Source of the DNA: Rhodospirillaceae bacterium
Lineage (GTDB): Bacteria > Pseudomonadota > Alphaproteobacteria > UBA6615
Direction: 5' to 3'
Assembly (NCBI GenBank): GCA_002713365.1
Contig: PASR01000017.1
Coordinates: 32,628-96,627, forward strand
DNA: 64,000 nucleotides
The notes beneath the pieces were generated by a model. The model was not told where the DNA came from. It searched no databases and saw nothing but the letters and a program-made list of their open reading frames with translations. Position numbers and translations under genes: made by a program. Within the stretch, counting starts at the first letter, position 1. Each line of letters opens with the position of its first letter. Positions 25,504-35,489 of the stretch are shown one piece after another.

Positions 25504-27840
25504 CTAGTTACTTTTTTGCAATGAGTTCCATATATTTTGCGGTGTAGCAGGCATATCAATGTTTGTAATTCCAAACTTATAAAGAGCGTCAACAACAGCA
25601 TTCATTACTGCTGAAAGTGCTCCACTGCAGCCAGCTTCACCTGCTCCTTTAGCTCCAATGACATTGGTGGTAGCAGGAACCGGAAAATCATTAAATAAAA
25701 TATTTGGTATTTCTACAGCTCGGGGAAGTTGATAATCCATATATGAACCAGTTAGCAGTTGACCGTTCTTATCATAAACGATGTTTTCCATTAGAGCCTG
25801 TCCAATACCCTGGACTACTCCCCCATGAACTTGGCCTTCTGCTAAAAGTGGATTGACTATGGTACCAAAATCATCAACTACTGTATAACGATCAGTACTA
25901 ACGATACCCGTATCGGGATCAATCTCGACTTCACAAACGTGTACCCCATTAGGAAACGATGAAGGTGCTGTAGTATGGACTAACTCGGTATCTAGTGTTT
26001 CTGGTAGCTGGTTAGCACCTGCATTTTCTAATGTACGGTTAGCTATTTCAAAAATACCTATACTACGATCAGTACCGGAAATACGAAACTCTCCATCAAA
26101 ATATTCTACATCTTCTATTGAAGCCTCCAAAATGTGGCCAGCTACAGCACGTCCTTTTTCTATTACTTTATCTACTGTTTCATATATAGCCCCAGCTTCG
26201 GCAATTACCGATCGTGAACCACCAGTACCCCCTCCAATAATAAGCTCATCACTATCCCCTTGAAGTAAATCAATACATTCAAATGGAATACCTAAACGCG
26301 CCGATAATATCTGTGCAAAAGCTGCTCGATGGCCCTGTCCATAATCAAGCGTACCACTAACGATAGTTACACGGCCATCTTCTCCAAAACGCAACCCACC
26401 CATTTCTTTCCCTGAAGGTGCAGATACTTCTAAGTACGCACAAATACCGATTCCACGAATAAAACCATTTTCCTCAGATTTTTGTCGTCTATTAAGAAAT
26501 CCTTTCCAATCTGAATAAAGCAATGCCTTATCTAAAATAGATTCAAAATCTCCACTATCGTAGATTTGCCCACTAGCGGCTGTATACGGCATGGCATCAG
26601 AGGGAATAAGATTCTTACGGCGGATTTCGATCTGGTCCATACCAATTTCACGCGCTGCGGTATCAACTAATCTCTCCATTATATAGTTACCCTCGGGACG
26701 ACCTGCCCCTCTGTATGCTCCAACATATGTGGTATTAGTGAAAACACACCGCATATTCACATCAATGCAAGGCGTTTGGTACATACAAGTAATATTCTTA
26801 AATACATTCATAGTCTGTGCATGCGGCCCAGTACCAGTCAAATAACCACCCATATTTGCTAGTCCTGATACTTTAACAGCAAGAAATTTACCCTGTTTAT
26901 CTAGAGCTAATTCTGCATCATAAACACTTCCGCGCCCCATATGATCAGATAACATACTTTCTGTACGGTCTGCGGTCCACTTAACAGGTCTACCAAGTTT
27001 TTTTGAGGCGAGTAAAATAACAGGATATTCATTGTATGGCATTGCCTTCATGCCAAAAGATCCCCCTACTTCTGAGGTTACAACTCTCAGTTGTTCTGGT
27101 TCTTTATTCATAATTGAAGCAAGCAAATTACGCATACCAAAAACTCCTTGGCATCCGGTATAGATAACATATCTATCTTTATTTTTATCATAGTCCCCTA
27201 TGAAGGCACGTGGCTCCATAGCCGATACAAAAACTTGATTATTAACTAATCTTATCTTGGTTATATGGTCAGCTGATTCAAATGCTTGTGAAACGGCAAC
27301 TGATTCACCCATTTGAAAATCTATACAAACATTACCTGGTGCTTCTTCATGCAATTGAAAAGCATCAACAGCTATAGAATCAATTATACTTGTATTAACA
27401 GGTAAACTATCAATATCAAGTTCAACTAATTCTGCTGCATCTTTTGCTTGTTCGATAGTCTCAGCAACTATTGCAACAACGGGTTCGCCAACATATCTAA
27501 CACGTTCTTCAGCTAGAATCGGACGAGGAGGCTTAACTAATGGAGAACCATCTCTACTCTTAAGTGGCAGATTATTGGGAAGAGTGCCATAGCCTGCTTC
27601 AGAAACATCATCATGTGTAAAAACTGCTAGCACTCCAGGTGATAATTTAGCAGATTCAACAGCTACAGAATTTATTTTTCCATGAGCTATTGGTGACCGG
27701 ACAAAAAAAACAAATACCTGATTTTGAATATTTCTATCATCAGTATACTCACCATCACCACGTAAAAGCCGAGGGTCTTCAGTGCGAGTAACCGGCTGGC
27801 TTACGGCATATGGTCCAGTTCCAAATACAGGGGCGCTCAA
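25504..27840 (-). CDS. Xanthine dehydrogenase-family molybdopterin-binding (large) subunit
   Basis: 778 aa, the size of CoxL/XdhB-type large subunits. The N-terminal a/b-hammerhead domain has RLLRGDGEYTDD. The Mo-binding domain contains VVTSEVGGSFGMK and AYRGAGRPEGNY, the form II signature rather than the AYxCSFR loop of form I CO dehydrogenase. The catalytic Glu lies in GAKGAGEAGCSGALSA near the end. Partner subunits with [2Fe-2S] and FAD domains are not adjacent, which is unusual. It probably hydroxylates an aromatic or aldehyde substrate. It is the last gene of a minus-strand run after the LLM oxidoreductase. Confidence 0.88.
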   Translation of the reverse strand: MSAPVFGTGPYAVSQPVTRTEDPRLLRGDGEYTDDRNIQNQVFVFFVRSPIAHGKINSVAVESAKLSPGVLAVFTHDDVSEAGYGTLPNNLPLKSRDGSPLVKPPRPILAEERVRYVGEPVVAIVAETIEQAKDAAELVELDIDSLPVNTSIIDSIAVDAFQLHEEAPGNVCIDFQMGESVAVSQAFESADHITKIRLVNNQVFVSAMEPRAFIGDYDKNKDRYVIYTGCQGVFGMRNLLASIMNKEPEQLRVVTSEVGGSFGMKAMPYNEYPVILLASKKLGRPVKWTADRTESMLSDHMGRGSVYDAELALDKQGKFLAVKVSGLANMGGYLTGTGPHAQTMNVFKNITCMYQTPCIDVNMRCVFTNTTYVGAYRGAGRPEGNYIMERLVDTAAREIGMDQIEIRRKNLIPSDAMPYTAASGQIYDSGDFESILDKALLYSDWKGFLNRRQKSEENGFIRGIGICAYLEVSAPSGKEMGGLRFGEDGRVTIVSGTLDYGQGHRAAFAQILSARLGIPFECIDLLQGDSDELIIGGGTGGSRSVIAEAGAIYETVDKVIEKGRAVAGHILEASIEDVEYFDGEFRISGTDRSIGIFEIANRTLENAGANQLPETLDTELVHTTAPSSFPNGVHVCEVEIDPDTGIVSTDRYTVVDDFGTIVNPLLAEGQVHGGVVQGIGQALMENIVYDKNGQLLTGSYMDYQLPRAVEIPNILFNDFPVPATTNVIGAKGAGEAGCSGALSAVMNAVVDALYKFGITNIDMPATPQNIWNSLQKSN

Positions 27841-27880
27841 TTATTTATTCCTTTTAAAACCGAAAATTTTATAGAAATAT

Positions 27881-28936
27881 TTACTCTGCTGCCTGAGCAA
27901 CAGGTCCTTCTTTATCAATAAAATGAGGCATAACTTCCTCTGCAAATTGCTGTAAAGATTCACTCGAACCACTAAGATCATGAGCCAAAATATTTCTTAC
28001 ACCTAGATCATAAAGTTTTTGTACTCGTTCTCCCATCTCTTCTGAGTTACCCAGAATAGCGCCATCTTCAGAAACCATATCGGGATCACCGCGGTCCTTC
28101 CAACGTGCGTCAGCCACTGGGTTGAAAGATTTAGCCTGAAATTTTTTATCAGTTGCTAAAACCTGAACCTCTGTAATAAATTTACCCCTTAATATATGAG
28201 CCTCTTTACGTTTATGATCATTATTGGCAACCATAAGACCTCGTGTTACGGCTACCGAATAAGGGTCAAATTCACGTCCCTGTTTTTCTATTTCATCGCG
28301 ATAATAACCTATTCTTTCTCCTATAGCTTCAAATGGTGACATTTGGTCTAACAACAGATTATACCCGTTCTGTGCAGCCTTTCGAATTGAACCCTCACTT
28401 CCTGCTCCTACCCACATTGGAGGATAAGGTTCTTGTACCGTAGGAGGCTCAACAATTACCTGATTAAATTCCCACCGTTCTGACTTATAAGACCAACGTT
28501 CTTTCTCTGTATAAGATCGTTTAATGATAGAAATAGATTCTTGAAAAATTTCTTCAGCATCTTTGATATCAATACCAAAGCCTACAAATTCATTTGCCCT
28601 ATACCCACGTCCAATACCAAAGTCATACCGACCTTTGGAAATCTGATCTAAGGTAGCCACTTGTTCTGCTAGCATGATGGGGTTAAACCATGGAACGACA
28701 ACAACAGCGCTACCAAGGCGAATTTTCGAAGTAATGCCCGCAAGATAACAAAGGTAACTTAGTGTTGCTGACAATTGAGAGAAACCAGTAAAATGGTGCT
28801 CAACAAGCCAAGCACTGCTATACCCTAACTTCTCAGCAAGTTTTATATATTCGCCGTATTCATGGTAACCCAGTGCAGCTTCAGTAACGACTTCTCCTGG
28901 TACAGCCTGCGCACCCCCAAAAAGACCAAACCTCAT
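27881..28936 (-). CDS. LLM-class flavin-dependent oxidoreductase
   Basis: 351 aa luciferase-like TIM barrel. MRFGLFGGAQ, GYSSAWLVEHHFTGFSQLS, IRLGSAVVVVPWFNPIMLAEQVATLDQIS and the FGIGRGYRANEF block are the family hallmarks for FMN binding. PPMWVGAGSEGSIRKAAQNGYN is the usual second FMN-contact segment. Enzymes of this class are monooxygenases or F420/FMN reductases. The group is near alkane/nitrilotriacetate-type monooxygenases but not the pyrimidine monooxygenase RutA as I know it. It is 40 bp upstream of the molybdoenzyme. A partner flavin reductase is not present in the window. Confidence 0.85.
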   Translation of the reverse strand: MRFGLFGGAQAVPGEVVTEAALGYHEYGEYIKLAEKLGYSSAWLVEHHFTGFSQLSATLSYLCYLAGITSKIRLGSAVVVVPWFNPIMLAEQVATLDQISKGRYDFGIGRGYRANEFVGFGIDIKDAEEIFQESISIIKRSYTEKERWSYKSERWEFNQVIVEPPTVQEPYPPMWVGAGSEGSIRKAAQNGYNLLLDQMSPFEAIGERIGYYRDEIEKQGREFDPYSVAVTRGLMVANNDHKRKEAHILRGKFITEVQVLATDKKFQAKSFNPVADARWKDRGDPDMVSEDGAILGNSEEMGERVQKLYDLGVRNILAHDLSGSSESLQQFAEEVMPHFIDKEGPVAQAAE

Positions 28937-29132
28937 AATTTACCTCAAATAATAATTCTTAAGTACAATTTTATAACAGATTTTTGGTAACGCTTATAAT
29001 TATATATATTTATATAGAGTATAAGGTTATCTTATAATTAGAAATCAATACATTAAAACACTAAAACATGTTATTTTTATTTCTCATATTAGGTCTAGAT
29101 TCGACATAAGGAAAGTAAAGATCAAAAAAACT

Positions 29133-29999
29133 CTAGCCTTTCCTTACAAACCCAAAGCTAAGTCCCCTAACTAAATGTTTTCGAATCAATATTCCTATGA
29201 CAATAAGAGGCAATGTAGCGCCTATCGATAAGGCAGCCTGAAAACCATAGGCTCCGCCCCCTCCATACCTATTTAGATACATTGGTAATGTTGATATATC
29301 GGACTTAGAAAGTATTAAGGCTAAAAAAAACTCACTCCAGTTTAATATAAATAAAAACAGAAAAGTAACTGCTATACCCGGCCTTAACATAGGAATAATT
29401 ACTTCTAAAATAACCTGATAACGTTTTGCTCCCAAACTTTCTGCAGCCTGCTCATAATCAATAGGTATATCATCTACAAAGCTTTTTAATACTAAAAGTG
29501 CGAATGGAATAGTGGTGATGATATAAAGGAATATAAGGCCAAGTTTAGTATCCTCAAGTCCAATTGTAGAAAACCATAGTAAAAGCGGTCCAGCTATCAC
29601 AAAGGGAGGAATTAACCTTAAAATTAATGTCGCCATTAGTTGTCTATCAGTTAATATTTGGTAACGCGAAGCCCCATATGCAATTACCGCACCCATAAAA
29701 GTAGCTATAACTGACGCACTAAACGCAATGATAAATGAGTTCATAAATGAAGCCCAGGGACCTAATACCTCGGCCCCAGAACTTTTATTAAGAACCCCAG
29801 ATATCCAAACATAAAAATAACTACTAAAGGTAGGATCATTTGACCACCAAACAGGTGGCCATGCTATCCACTCTGACGATTGTTTGAAAGATGTAGCTAC
29901 TATCCAGTAGATTGGAAACAAAACTACAAAAAGCCATACAGTTAGAATACTATAACGTAAAGCAGAAAAGATTAATTTACGCGAGGAACGTTTTAACAT
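29133..29999 (-). CDS. Orphan ABC transporter permease (MalG/carbohydrate type)
   Basis: 288 aa membrane protein with about six hydrophobic segments. The EAA loop (EQAAESLGAKRYQVILEVIIP, near 190) is the cytoplasmic contact with the ATPase, in the form typical of MalG/UgpE permeases. N-terminal VVLFPIYWIVATSFK is also standard. No second permease, ATPase or solute-binding protein is in this window, although such systems normally come together. It lies between the LLM gene (downstream, 196 bp) and the LVIVD protein (upstream, 23 bp). It could be a remnant of a deleted operon or use partners elsewhere. The gene itself looks intact. Confidence 0.85.
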   Translation of the reverse strand: MLKRSSRKLIFSALRYSILTVWLFVVLFPIYWIVATSFKQSSEWIAWPPVWWSNDPTFSSYFYVWISGVLNKSSGAEVLGPWASFMNSFIIAFSASVIATFMGAVIAYGASRYQILTDRQLMATLILRLIPPFVIAGPLLLWFSTIGLEDTKLGLIFLYIITTIPFALLVLKSFVDDIPIDYEQAAESLGAKRYQVILEVIIPMLRPGIAVTFLFLFILNWSEFFLALILSKSDISTLPMYLNRYGGGGAYGFQAALSIGATLPLIVIGILIRKHLVRGLSFGFVRKG

Positions 30000-30022
30000 G
30001 AATTAATTAAATTATTTTTTAC

Positions 30023-31276
30023 CTAGGGATTAAGCCCATCATAGCGCAAAACGTAAATACCATGGTTTTTATCGGATATAAAAATATTTCCACGATTATC
30101 TACTATTACATCTTCTGTTTGTGCAACTAATTTACTTGCCGGTAGTAAGCCTCTTCGCTCTCTAGGATCTGGAGGCAGAAAATAACCAACTTCTTGAGGT
30201 AATCTTTCATCAGAAATATCATATATTCGCAAACCCCCGTTAAAATATGTAACGAAAGACAAGTCTTCACCCTGATAAAGAATATCCTGGTTTTGTGGTT
30301 GATGCTGATTATGAGGACCAAACCTTCCCCCGCGTTCGCAAAAATTACGATAAGGTGCGCCATCTGGTGGGACAGGGAGCGGAAATAAAGATATCAAATG
30401 AGGGTTTGTTTCATCACTTACATCAACAATACCACAATAACCTAGAGGCTCTTCACAATTCTCTTTTATAGCTTCGGAGTTTACAACTACTAGATCTCTG
30501 CCGTTTAATGGTACCGCCGTATGCACAGAAATAAAATTAACAAAAGGTGGTGAAAAAGGTAAATCACTAATCATAGTTGGTCTAGTTTTATCTGAAATAT
30601 CAAGGATTACAAATCCACCAGCTCCATAAGGCAAAAATGCCCTATCACCTTTAACATAAGCACCACCATGCAGCATCGTGCCAATTCTAGCTCCAGACTC
30701 ACCTCCGGCTTCCCATTGACCTGGCCTCCACCATCTTCCAACTTCAATTGGGTTTTTTGGATCAACTATATCTACTATCTGTAATATTTGGCCAACATAG
30801 CCAGCTGGAAGTCCTGTAGCATAAACGTACCGGCCCCCATCATAATAGTTTCGATGAGTGCCATCCCCATTTGTTTTAAAATGTCCTTGAAGTTCAGGAT
30901 TCTCAGGATCTGCTAAATCCCAAATTAAAAAACCTTCACCATAATCCTGACCAGGTGTATTACCCCAACCCTCCATAATTTTTTCCTGAGAAGTAATCAT
31001 TTTACCATCAGCTATTTGAACCTGTAAGGTCCACGTATTTGAAGGGCCTTCTACGAATTTTATCAAACGTGGATTAGCAGGATCTGTTACCTCAACAATA
31101 GAAAAACCAGGATGCCAAAATTTTGCAGTATATAGATACCAACGATCGCCAGATTTGTGCAGGGCTAATTTAAACCCAGGTCTACCATCAAGGTCGCAAT
31201 AACCAATAGCCTTAACATTTGAAGCATAACTTTCTCCAGCCGGATAGTTCATATCCTTCTCCCATTTTCTGCTCAA
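30023..31276 (-). CDS. LVIVD-repeat beta-propeller protein
   Basis: 417 aa with at least six repeats of a strand-Asp-x-x-D/N-P unit: SIVEVTDPANP, IWDLADPENP, IVDIVDPKNP, ILDISDKTRP, IVDVSDETNP and IYDISDERLP. This is the LVIVD pattern, expected to form a beta-propeller. No signal peptide is seen; it starts MSRKWEKDMNYP and is therefore probably cytoplasmic, or exported by an unknown route. The GGRFGPHNQHQPQ segment between repeats is a His/Gln-rich loop that could bind metal. Function unknown; it neighbours an orphan permease and an enolase-superfamily enzyme. Confidence 0.8.
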   Translation of the reverse strand: MSRKWEKDMNYPAGESYASNVKAIGYCDLDGRPGFKLALHKSGDRWYLYTAKFWHPGFSIVEVTDPANPRLIKFVEGPSNTWTLQVQIADGKMITSQEKIMEGWGNTPGQDYGEGFLIWDLADPENPELQGHFKTNGDGTHRNYYDGGRYVYATGLPAGYVGQILQIVDIVDPKNPIEVGRWWRPGQWEAGGESGARIGTMLHGGAYVKGDRAFLPYGAGGFVILDISDKTRPTMISDLPFSPPFVNFISVHTAVPLNGRDLVVVNSEAIKENCEEPLGYCGIVDVSDETNPHLISLFPLPVPPDGAPYRNFCERGGRFGPHNQHQPQNQDILYQGEDLSFVTYFNGGLRIYDISDERLPQEVGYFLPPDPRERRGLLPASKLVAQTEDVIVDNRGNIFISDKNHGIYVLRYDGLNP

Positions 31277-31294
31277 TATATCTTTTTAATCACT

Positions 31295-32395
31295 TTATTT
31301 GTTAATTGCTAATTCTTGTACCACTTCCTCATTTACTTCAACTCCAAGTCCAAAGCCTTCTGGCAGCAACGCTTGACCAGAATTAATTATCACTGGATTA
31401 TGAACTAGATCCTTAGCTACATATTGTTTTGTTATACTAAGGCCCCATTTAAGCGACGGGGCAGCAGCAGATATATGCATTACAGCTGCACTAGATATAC
31501 TAGATTCAGCAACTTTCCCTGCCATATTAACATTCATACCTAATTTATCACATAAACATGCAGCTTCATAAGCTTTAGTGACCCCGCCTAGTTTTATCAT
31601 TTTCAAACTACCGCCCTGCGCTGCTCCCTTTTCTTTATGATGTTCTATATCTTTTATGCTGTGTAAGCCCTCATCTGCTCCTATTGGTACTACAGTAGAT
31701 TTTTGAATATCTGCCATTCCATCAACATCTGAACCTAATATTGGTTGTTCAATAAAGCTTAGAGCATCTCCAACACCAGTGACAAAGCCAATTGCATCAT
31801 CTTTATTCCAACCCTGATTCGCATCTGAAGAAAGTTGAACCTTTTTACCAACAAGTTCACGAACGTTAATCGCTCTATCTATGTCCTGGTCTATAGGATT
31901 TGAACCTACTTTTATTTTAAATGATGTAAATCCCTCATCAAGCTTTTGCTTACTATCTGAAATATCTTCATCTAATTTGCCTGAGGCCAGCATCCACAAA
32001 ACAGGAATACTAGAACGCTTTACTGAACCCAACAACTCAGCTACTGGTTTCTTTAAATTCTTACCCGTAATATCGTACAAAGCCATTTCTAATACAGTCT
32101 TAGCGCTTGCGTTACCGTACAATCTAAAATCCATAAACGCCAAATTCTTATTAAATTCTGATGTGTTTCGGCCAATAAAATGCGGAGTGAGGTAACGTAA
32201 TGCTGCCATCATGCTTTCTACTGTTTCGCCAGTCATTGTAGGCGCTGCCGAAGCCTCACCCCAGCCTACCAGGCCATTATCGGTTTCTACTTTTACAAGG
32301 ACATTATCGCTACTATTGAAAACAACCCCAGCCATCTTTAACTGCTTTGTCATTGGCAATGAAATAGCTATCGGAGTGATCTTTGTTATTTTCAT
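31295..32395 (-). CDS. Enolase-superfamily enzyme (mandelate racemase/muconate lactonizing type)
   Basis: 366 aa. The capping domain is followed by the barrel with the catalytic KIKVG (KxK), metal ligands in SSDANQGW (Asp), SFIEQP (Glu) and IGADE (Asp), and the second-side Lys in SLKMIKLGG. This set of two acid-base lysines is that of the MLE subgroup (muconate cycloisomerase, dipeptide epimerase, succinylbenzoate synthase). The specific reaction is not inferable. It lies 39 bp downstream of the 3-hydroxyacyl-CoA dehydrogenase gene on the same strand and 18 bp before the LVIVD gene, so the three are likely one transcript. Confidence 0.85.
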   Translation of the reverse strand: MKITKITPIAISLPMTKQLKMAGVVFNSSDNVLVKVETDNGLVGWGEASAAPTMTGETVESMMAALRYLTPHFIGRNTSEFNKNLAFMDFRLYGNASAKTVLEMALYDITGKNLKKPVAELLGSVKRSSIPVLWMLASGKLDEDISDSKQKLDEGFTSFKIKVGSNPIDQDIDRAINVRELVGKKVQLSSDANQGWNKDDAIGFVTGVGDALSFIEQPILGSDVDGMADIQKSTVVPIGADEGLHSIKDIEHHKEKGAAQGGSLKMIKLGGVTKAYEAACLCDKLGMNVNMAGKVAESSISSAAVMHISAAAPSLKWGLSITKQYVAKDLVHNPVIINSGQALLPEGFGLGVEVNEEVVQELAINK

Positions 32396-32434
32396 TTTTT
32401 TTCCTTCTGTATTAAAGGCATTTAGTGTGAATAA

Positions 32435-33373
32435 TTATTCTTTTAGAAGTTCTTTTCTAGAACGTGATCGCGGCTCTAATACTCCAGATTCTTTTTCACT
32501 CTCACCGCGCAAAAATTCAGTTAGCCTACTCAGTCTAATTCCAGATTGACTGCGTATATTCTTAATATCAATATCACTCCAATCATAAAAACCTTTTCCA
32601 TCACCTAGACCGCATTCTCCGCGTTTAACCATATTCTGGATCATAGGATTAGGAGTATCAATAGAATGTAGATTAGGGACTATAGACCTCTGTGCATCTG
32701 CATGTATTTTTAAGCCACTTATATCTTTTTGTTTAATCAATCCATTAATGCACATGCGTGGGCCTAGCATCATACGTGCCGACATATCTATATCACCTGG
32801 CCCTGCAACGCCATTTTCAATCAAATAATAGCATTCGTGAAGTATTATATGTTGTAAACGATTAATCAAAAAACCAACTACAGGTTGATATAATACCACC
32901 GTTTCTTTTCCGGAACATTTCATAGCATTTGAAACATCATCTACATCTTCCGGTTTACAATTTGGTCCAGCCATTACCTCCACAACCGCTGTACTTTCAG
33001 CTGGCATAAAATAATGAACACCTAGAAAACGTTCTGGATATTTAAGACCTTTAGCGAGAACGATTAGATCCAAACCTGAGGTACCTGTCGCTATTAAGGG
33101 CTCACCACCATATGAAGATTCGATTTGTTGATAAACCTTCTGTTTATCAACTATATCTTCCGGAACAAATTCTATTACTAAATCAGGTACTTCAGAAGGT
33201 AATTTTTTATGGAATGTTAGGTTCTTTTCGCTATCTGATAATTCATCAGCTCGTGAGGAAAATACACTAACCTCGAAACCGGACTTAACAAAAGTCCTAG
33301 CAACCGCCTCTCCCATAACTCCATATCCATAAATCAATATTTTTTTGATTGATGTTCTAGGAAATTCATTCAT
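32435..33373 (-). CDS. 3-hydroxyacyl-CoA dehydrogenase-family protein
   Basis: 312 aa. It has a Rossmann NAD-binding domain (KILIYGYGVMGEAVAR, with the atypical GYGVMG in place of GAGxMG) and the C-terminal 3HCDH domain, carrying VVGFLINRLQH and GLGDGKGFYDW. FLGVHYFMPAESTAVVEVMAG contains the catalytic His. Related standalone proteins include L-gulonate and L-carnitine 3-dehydrogenases, so the substrate need not be a CoA ester. The tail after about 285 is charged and not conserved. It is downstream of the SMP-30 gene by 42 bp, a pairing that would suit sugar-acid or lactone metabolism. Confidence 0.83.
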   Translation of the reverse strand: MNEFPRTSIKKILIYGYGVMGEAVARTFVKSGFEVSVFSSRADELSDSEKNLTFHKKLPSEVPDLVIEFVPEDIVDKQKVYQQIESSYGGEPLIATGTSGLDLIVLAKGLKYPERFLGVHYFMPAESTAVVEVMAGPNCKPEDVDDVSNAMKCSGKETVVLYQPVVGFLINRLQHIILHECYYLIENGVAGPGDIDMSARMMLGPRMCINGLIKQKDISGLKIHADAQRSIVPNLHSIDTPNPMIQNMVKRGECGLGDGKGFYDWSDIDIKNIRSQSGIRLSRLTEFLRGESEKESGVLEPRSRSRKELLKE

Positions 33374-33415
33374 ATGACACCTATGGTTTTCTTGATTAAT
33401 CGAGGAGACAACTGG

Positions 33416-34339
33416 TTAACTTAGGCCATACATAGTCTTTCCTGCTATTGGAAAATCAGCAGTCATAATATTACCATTGAGAGAATCTGTAATGTATAGC
33501 GTTTTGTTATCTGGGCCACCAAAGGCAATATTAGTCATTAGCCTATGTGCATCCCCCGAATGAATTAAATGTGTGGGCAGACCATTATCATCAAAACGCC
33601 AAATTCCAACCCCTAAATGACAAACTAATAAACCGTCTTGAGAATCTGTTTCAATACCATCTGGTCCTGCGTGTCCTCCCGACAGTTGAATAGATACACC
33701 AGTTTTTGAAACATTCCCATCTGCCATCAATGGCAAACGCCATATTTGTTGAGTTCTAGTTACCGCTACATAACACTGGTTCTCTTTAAGGTTAAGAGTA
33801 ATACCGTTAGGACTAGGGACGTTAACCGCTAATCTATCTAAACTACCATCAGCACCCCATCTAAATACCCGACCGGTAGGATCCGCAATTCCAGTTTGTC
33901 CTTGATCTGTAAAATACATATCACCGTTTTTAGCAAAGTGCAGATCATTCGTACCTTTAAATCCTTCACTAAAAACTGAACCTAAAACAGTCGTAACAGT
34001 TCCGTCATTCGGGTTAACTTCCATAATCCCATATTTATAACAAGCTATAAAAATACGTCCGTCTTTATGAATTTTAAGTCCATTAGGCCATCCATCATAT
34101 TCAGCAACCAATTCTATATCTCCTCCGGGAGGTATTCGAAAAATGCGACCAAATGGAATATCTGTAAAATATAGGTTTCCTGAGCGATCAAACGACGGCC
34201 CCTCTAAAAAACATTCAACTTCAGCCCCTTGACGATTAGGATCTGACCAATCAGAACGACGTTTATTACGAAATTTATCTGGTAAGGGTTGAAATACTGT
34301 TGCTTCTATTAGTTCGACCTCTTTAAATGGATTAAACAT
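33416..34339 (-). CDS. SMP-30/gluconolactonase/LRE-family protein
   Basis: Six-bladed propeller lactonase. The ORF starts at 34372 (MAIFFRGEVPIM), but GAGGAG lies just upstream of ATG 34339, so I take MFNPFKEVELIE as the start (307 aa). Family marks are FLEGPSFDRSGNLYFTDIP (metal-ligand Glu), GWPNGLKIHKDG, FKGTNDLHFAKNGDMYFTD, PSPNGITLN and GGPDNKTLYITDS. The metal ligands (Glu, Asn, Asp) appear present. It probably hydrolyses a sugar lactone or related ester. First gene of the minus-strand run down to the molybdoenzyme; divergent from the crotonase gene at 34532. Confidence 0.85.
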   Translation of the reverse strand: MFNPFKEVELIEATVFQPLPDKFRNKRRSDWSDPNRQGAEVECFLEGPSFDRSGNLYFTDIPFGRIFRIPPGGDIELVAEYDGWPNGLKIHKDGRIFIACYKYGIMEVNPNDGTVTTVLGSVFSEGFKGTNDLHFAKNGDMYFTDQGQTGIADPTGRVFRWGADGSLDRLAVNVPSPNGITLNLKENQCYVAVTRTQQIWRLPLMADGNVSKTGVSIQLSGGHAGPDGIETDSQDGLLVCHLGVGIWRFDDNGLPTHLIHSGDAHRLMTNIAFGGPDNKTLYITDSLNGNIMTADFPIAGKTMYGLS

Positions 34340-34531
34340 TATAGGAACCTCTCCTCTAAAAAAAATAGCCAATAGAAAGCAAAAATAAACTAACTATGTT
34401 GTTGGCGTAATGAAAATTAGTTATATGTCATGACAAATTATACAATCTATACGATCAATACAAACACACGTTGAAAAAGACTTAAAAAAAATTACATAAA
34501 TACATATTAATAAAAAAAGGAGTGAATTTAT

Positions 34532-35407
34532 ATGTCCAATATGCCAACGTCAGAAGATTTCAATGACATTCTATTTGAGGTCAAAAATAACGTTGCCTGG
34601 ATTACCATCAATAGACCCAAATCTCAAAATGCGTTTCGGGAGCACACCCTTGATGAGTTAATTCACGCTTTTAAATCAACTCGTAACGATCCATCTATAG
34701 TTTGTGCGGTTGTTACAGGTGCTGGTAACAATTCTTTCTCAGCTGGCGGTGACTTCGGAGCCATGATGAAACTTAATTGGGCAAATGCTTATCATTGGAA
34801 TGACCGTATGCTGGGAACTGCAATGACAATTCGTGGTTTGCCAATACCTGTTATTGCAATGGTTAATGGATGGTGTATGGGAGGAGGTCATGAACTAGCC
34901 CTTTGGTGTGACATGGTTATAGCATCGGATAATGCTATGTTTGGACAATCAGGAGCTAAGGTAGGAGCCTGTCCAACAGTAGGGGCAACACAATATATAC
35001 CAAGGATGATCGGTGAGCGTTTAGCTCGGGAAATGATCTTCTTAGCTCGAACCTTCACTGCTGCTGAAGCAGTTGAAATAGGACTCATCAATAAAGTTGT
35101 TCCACAGGGTGAGTTACGTAGTGAGACTGAAAAATGGTGTGAAAAAATTAAATCACATAGTGGTCAAACAATACGTATGACTAAAAAGTCTTTAAATCAT
35201 GAGTCTGATGAACTTTATGCATCATGGCAACATGGGATGGAGTTATTAGCCCACGTATGGGGTACCGATGAAGCAAATGAAGGGATGGAAGCTTTTCTAG
35301 AGAAACGTAAGCCTGATTTCATGCAATTCCGCATGAAAAATAAACAAGTAGTAGATACGTACCTTGACGACTTAAAAAATAATCGTAATCAATATAAACC
35401 TGAATAA
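34532..35407 (+). CDS. Enoyl-CoA hydratase/isomerase family, BadI/MenB-like
   Basis: 291 aa crotonase-fold protein. The first oxyanion-hole segment is NNSFSAGGDF, the second MVNGWCMGGGHELALWCD. FGQSGAKVGACPTVGATQYIPRMIGE resembles 2-ketocyclohexanecarboxyl-CoA hydrolase (BadI) and MenB more than ordinary enoyl-CoA hydratases. BadI opens an alicyclic ring thioester in benzoate-type degradation. A CaiB-type CoA transferase 82 bp downstream could load CoA onto the acid substrate. Strong AAGGAG site before the ATG. The exact substrate is inference. Confidence 0.78.
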   Translation: MSNMPTSEDFNDILFEVKNNVAWITINRPKSQNAFREHTLDELIHAFKSTRNDPSIVCAVVTGAGNNSFSAGGDFGAMMKLNWANAYHWNDRMLGTAMTIRGLPIPVIAMVNGWCMGGGHELALWCDMVIASDNAMFGQSGAKVGACPTVGATQYIPRMIGERLAREMIFLARTFTAAEAVEIGLINKVVPQGELRSETEKWCEKIKSHSGQTIRMTKKSLNHESDELYASWQHGMELLAHVWGTDEANEGMEAFLEKRKPDFMQFRMKNKQVVDTYLDDLKNNRNQYKPE

Positions 35408-35489
35408 AATATCTAGTTTATTTAAAATATAAGTTACTGATTATAATTTAATTCTATTGTTTGCACTTTAATACCGAGGATCTCTTTTA

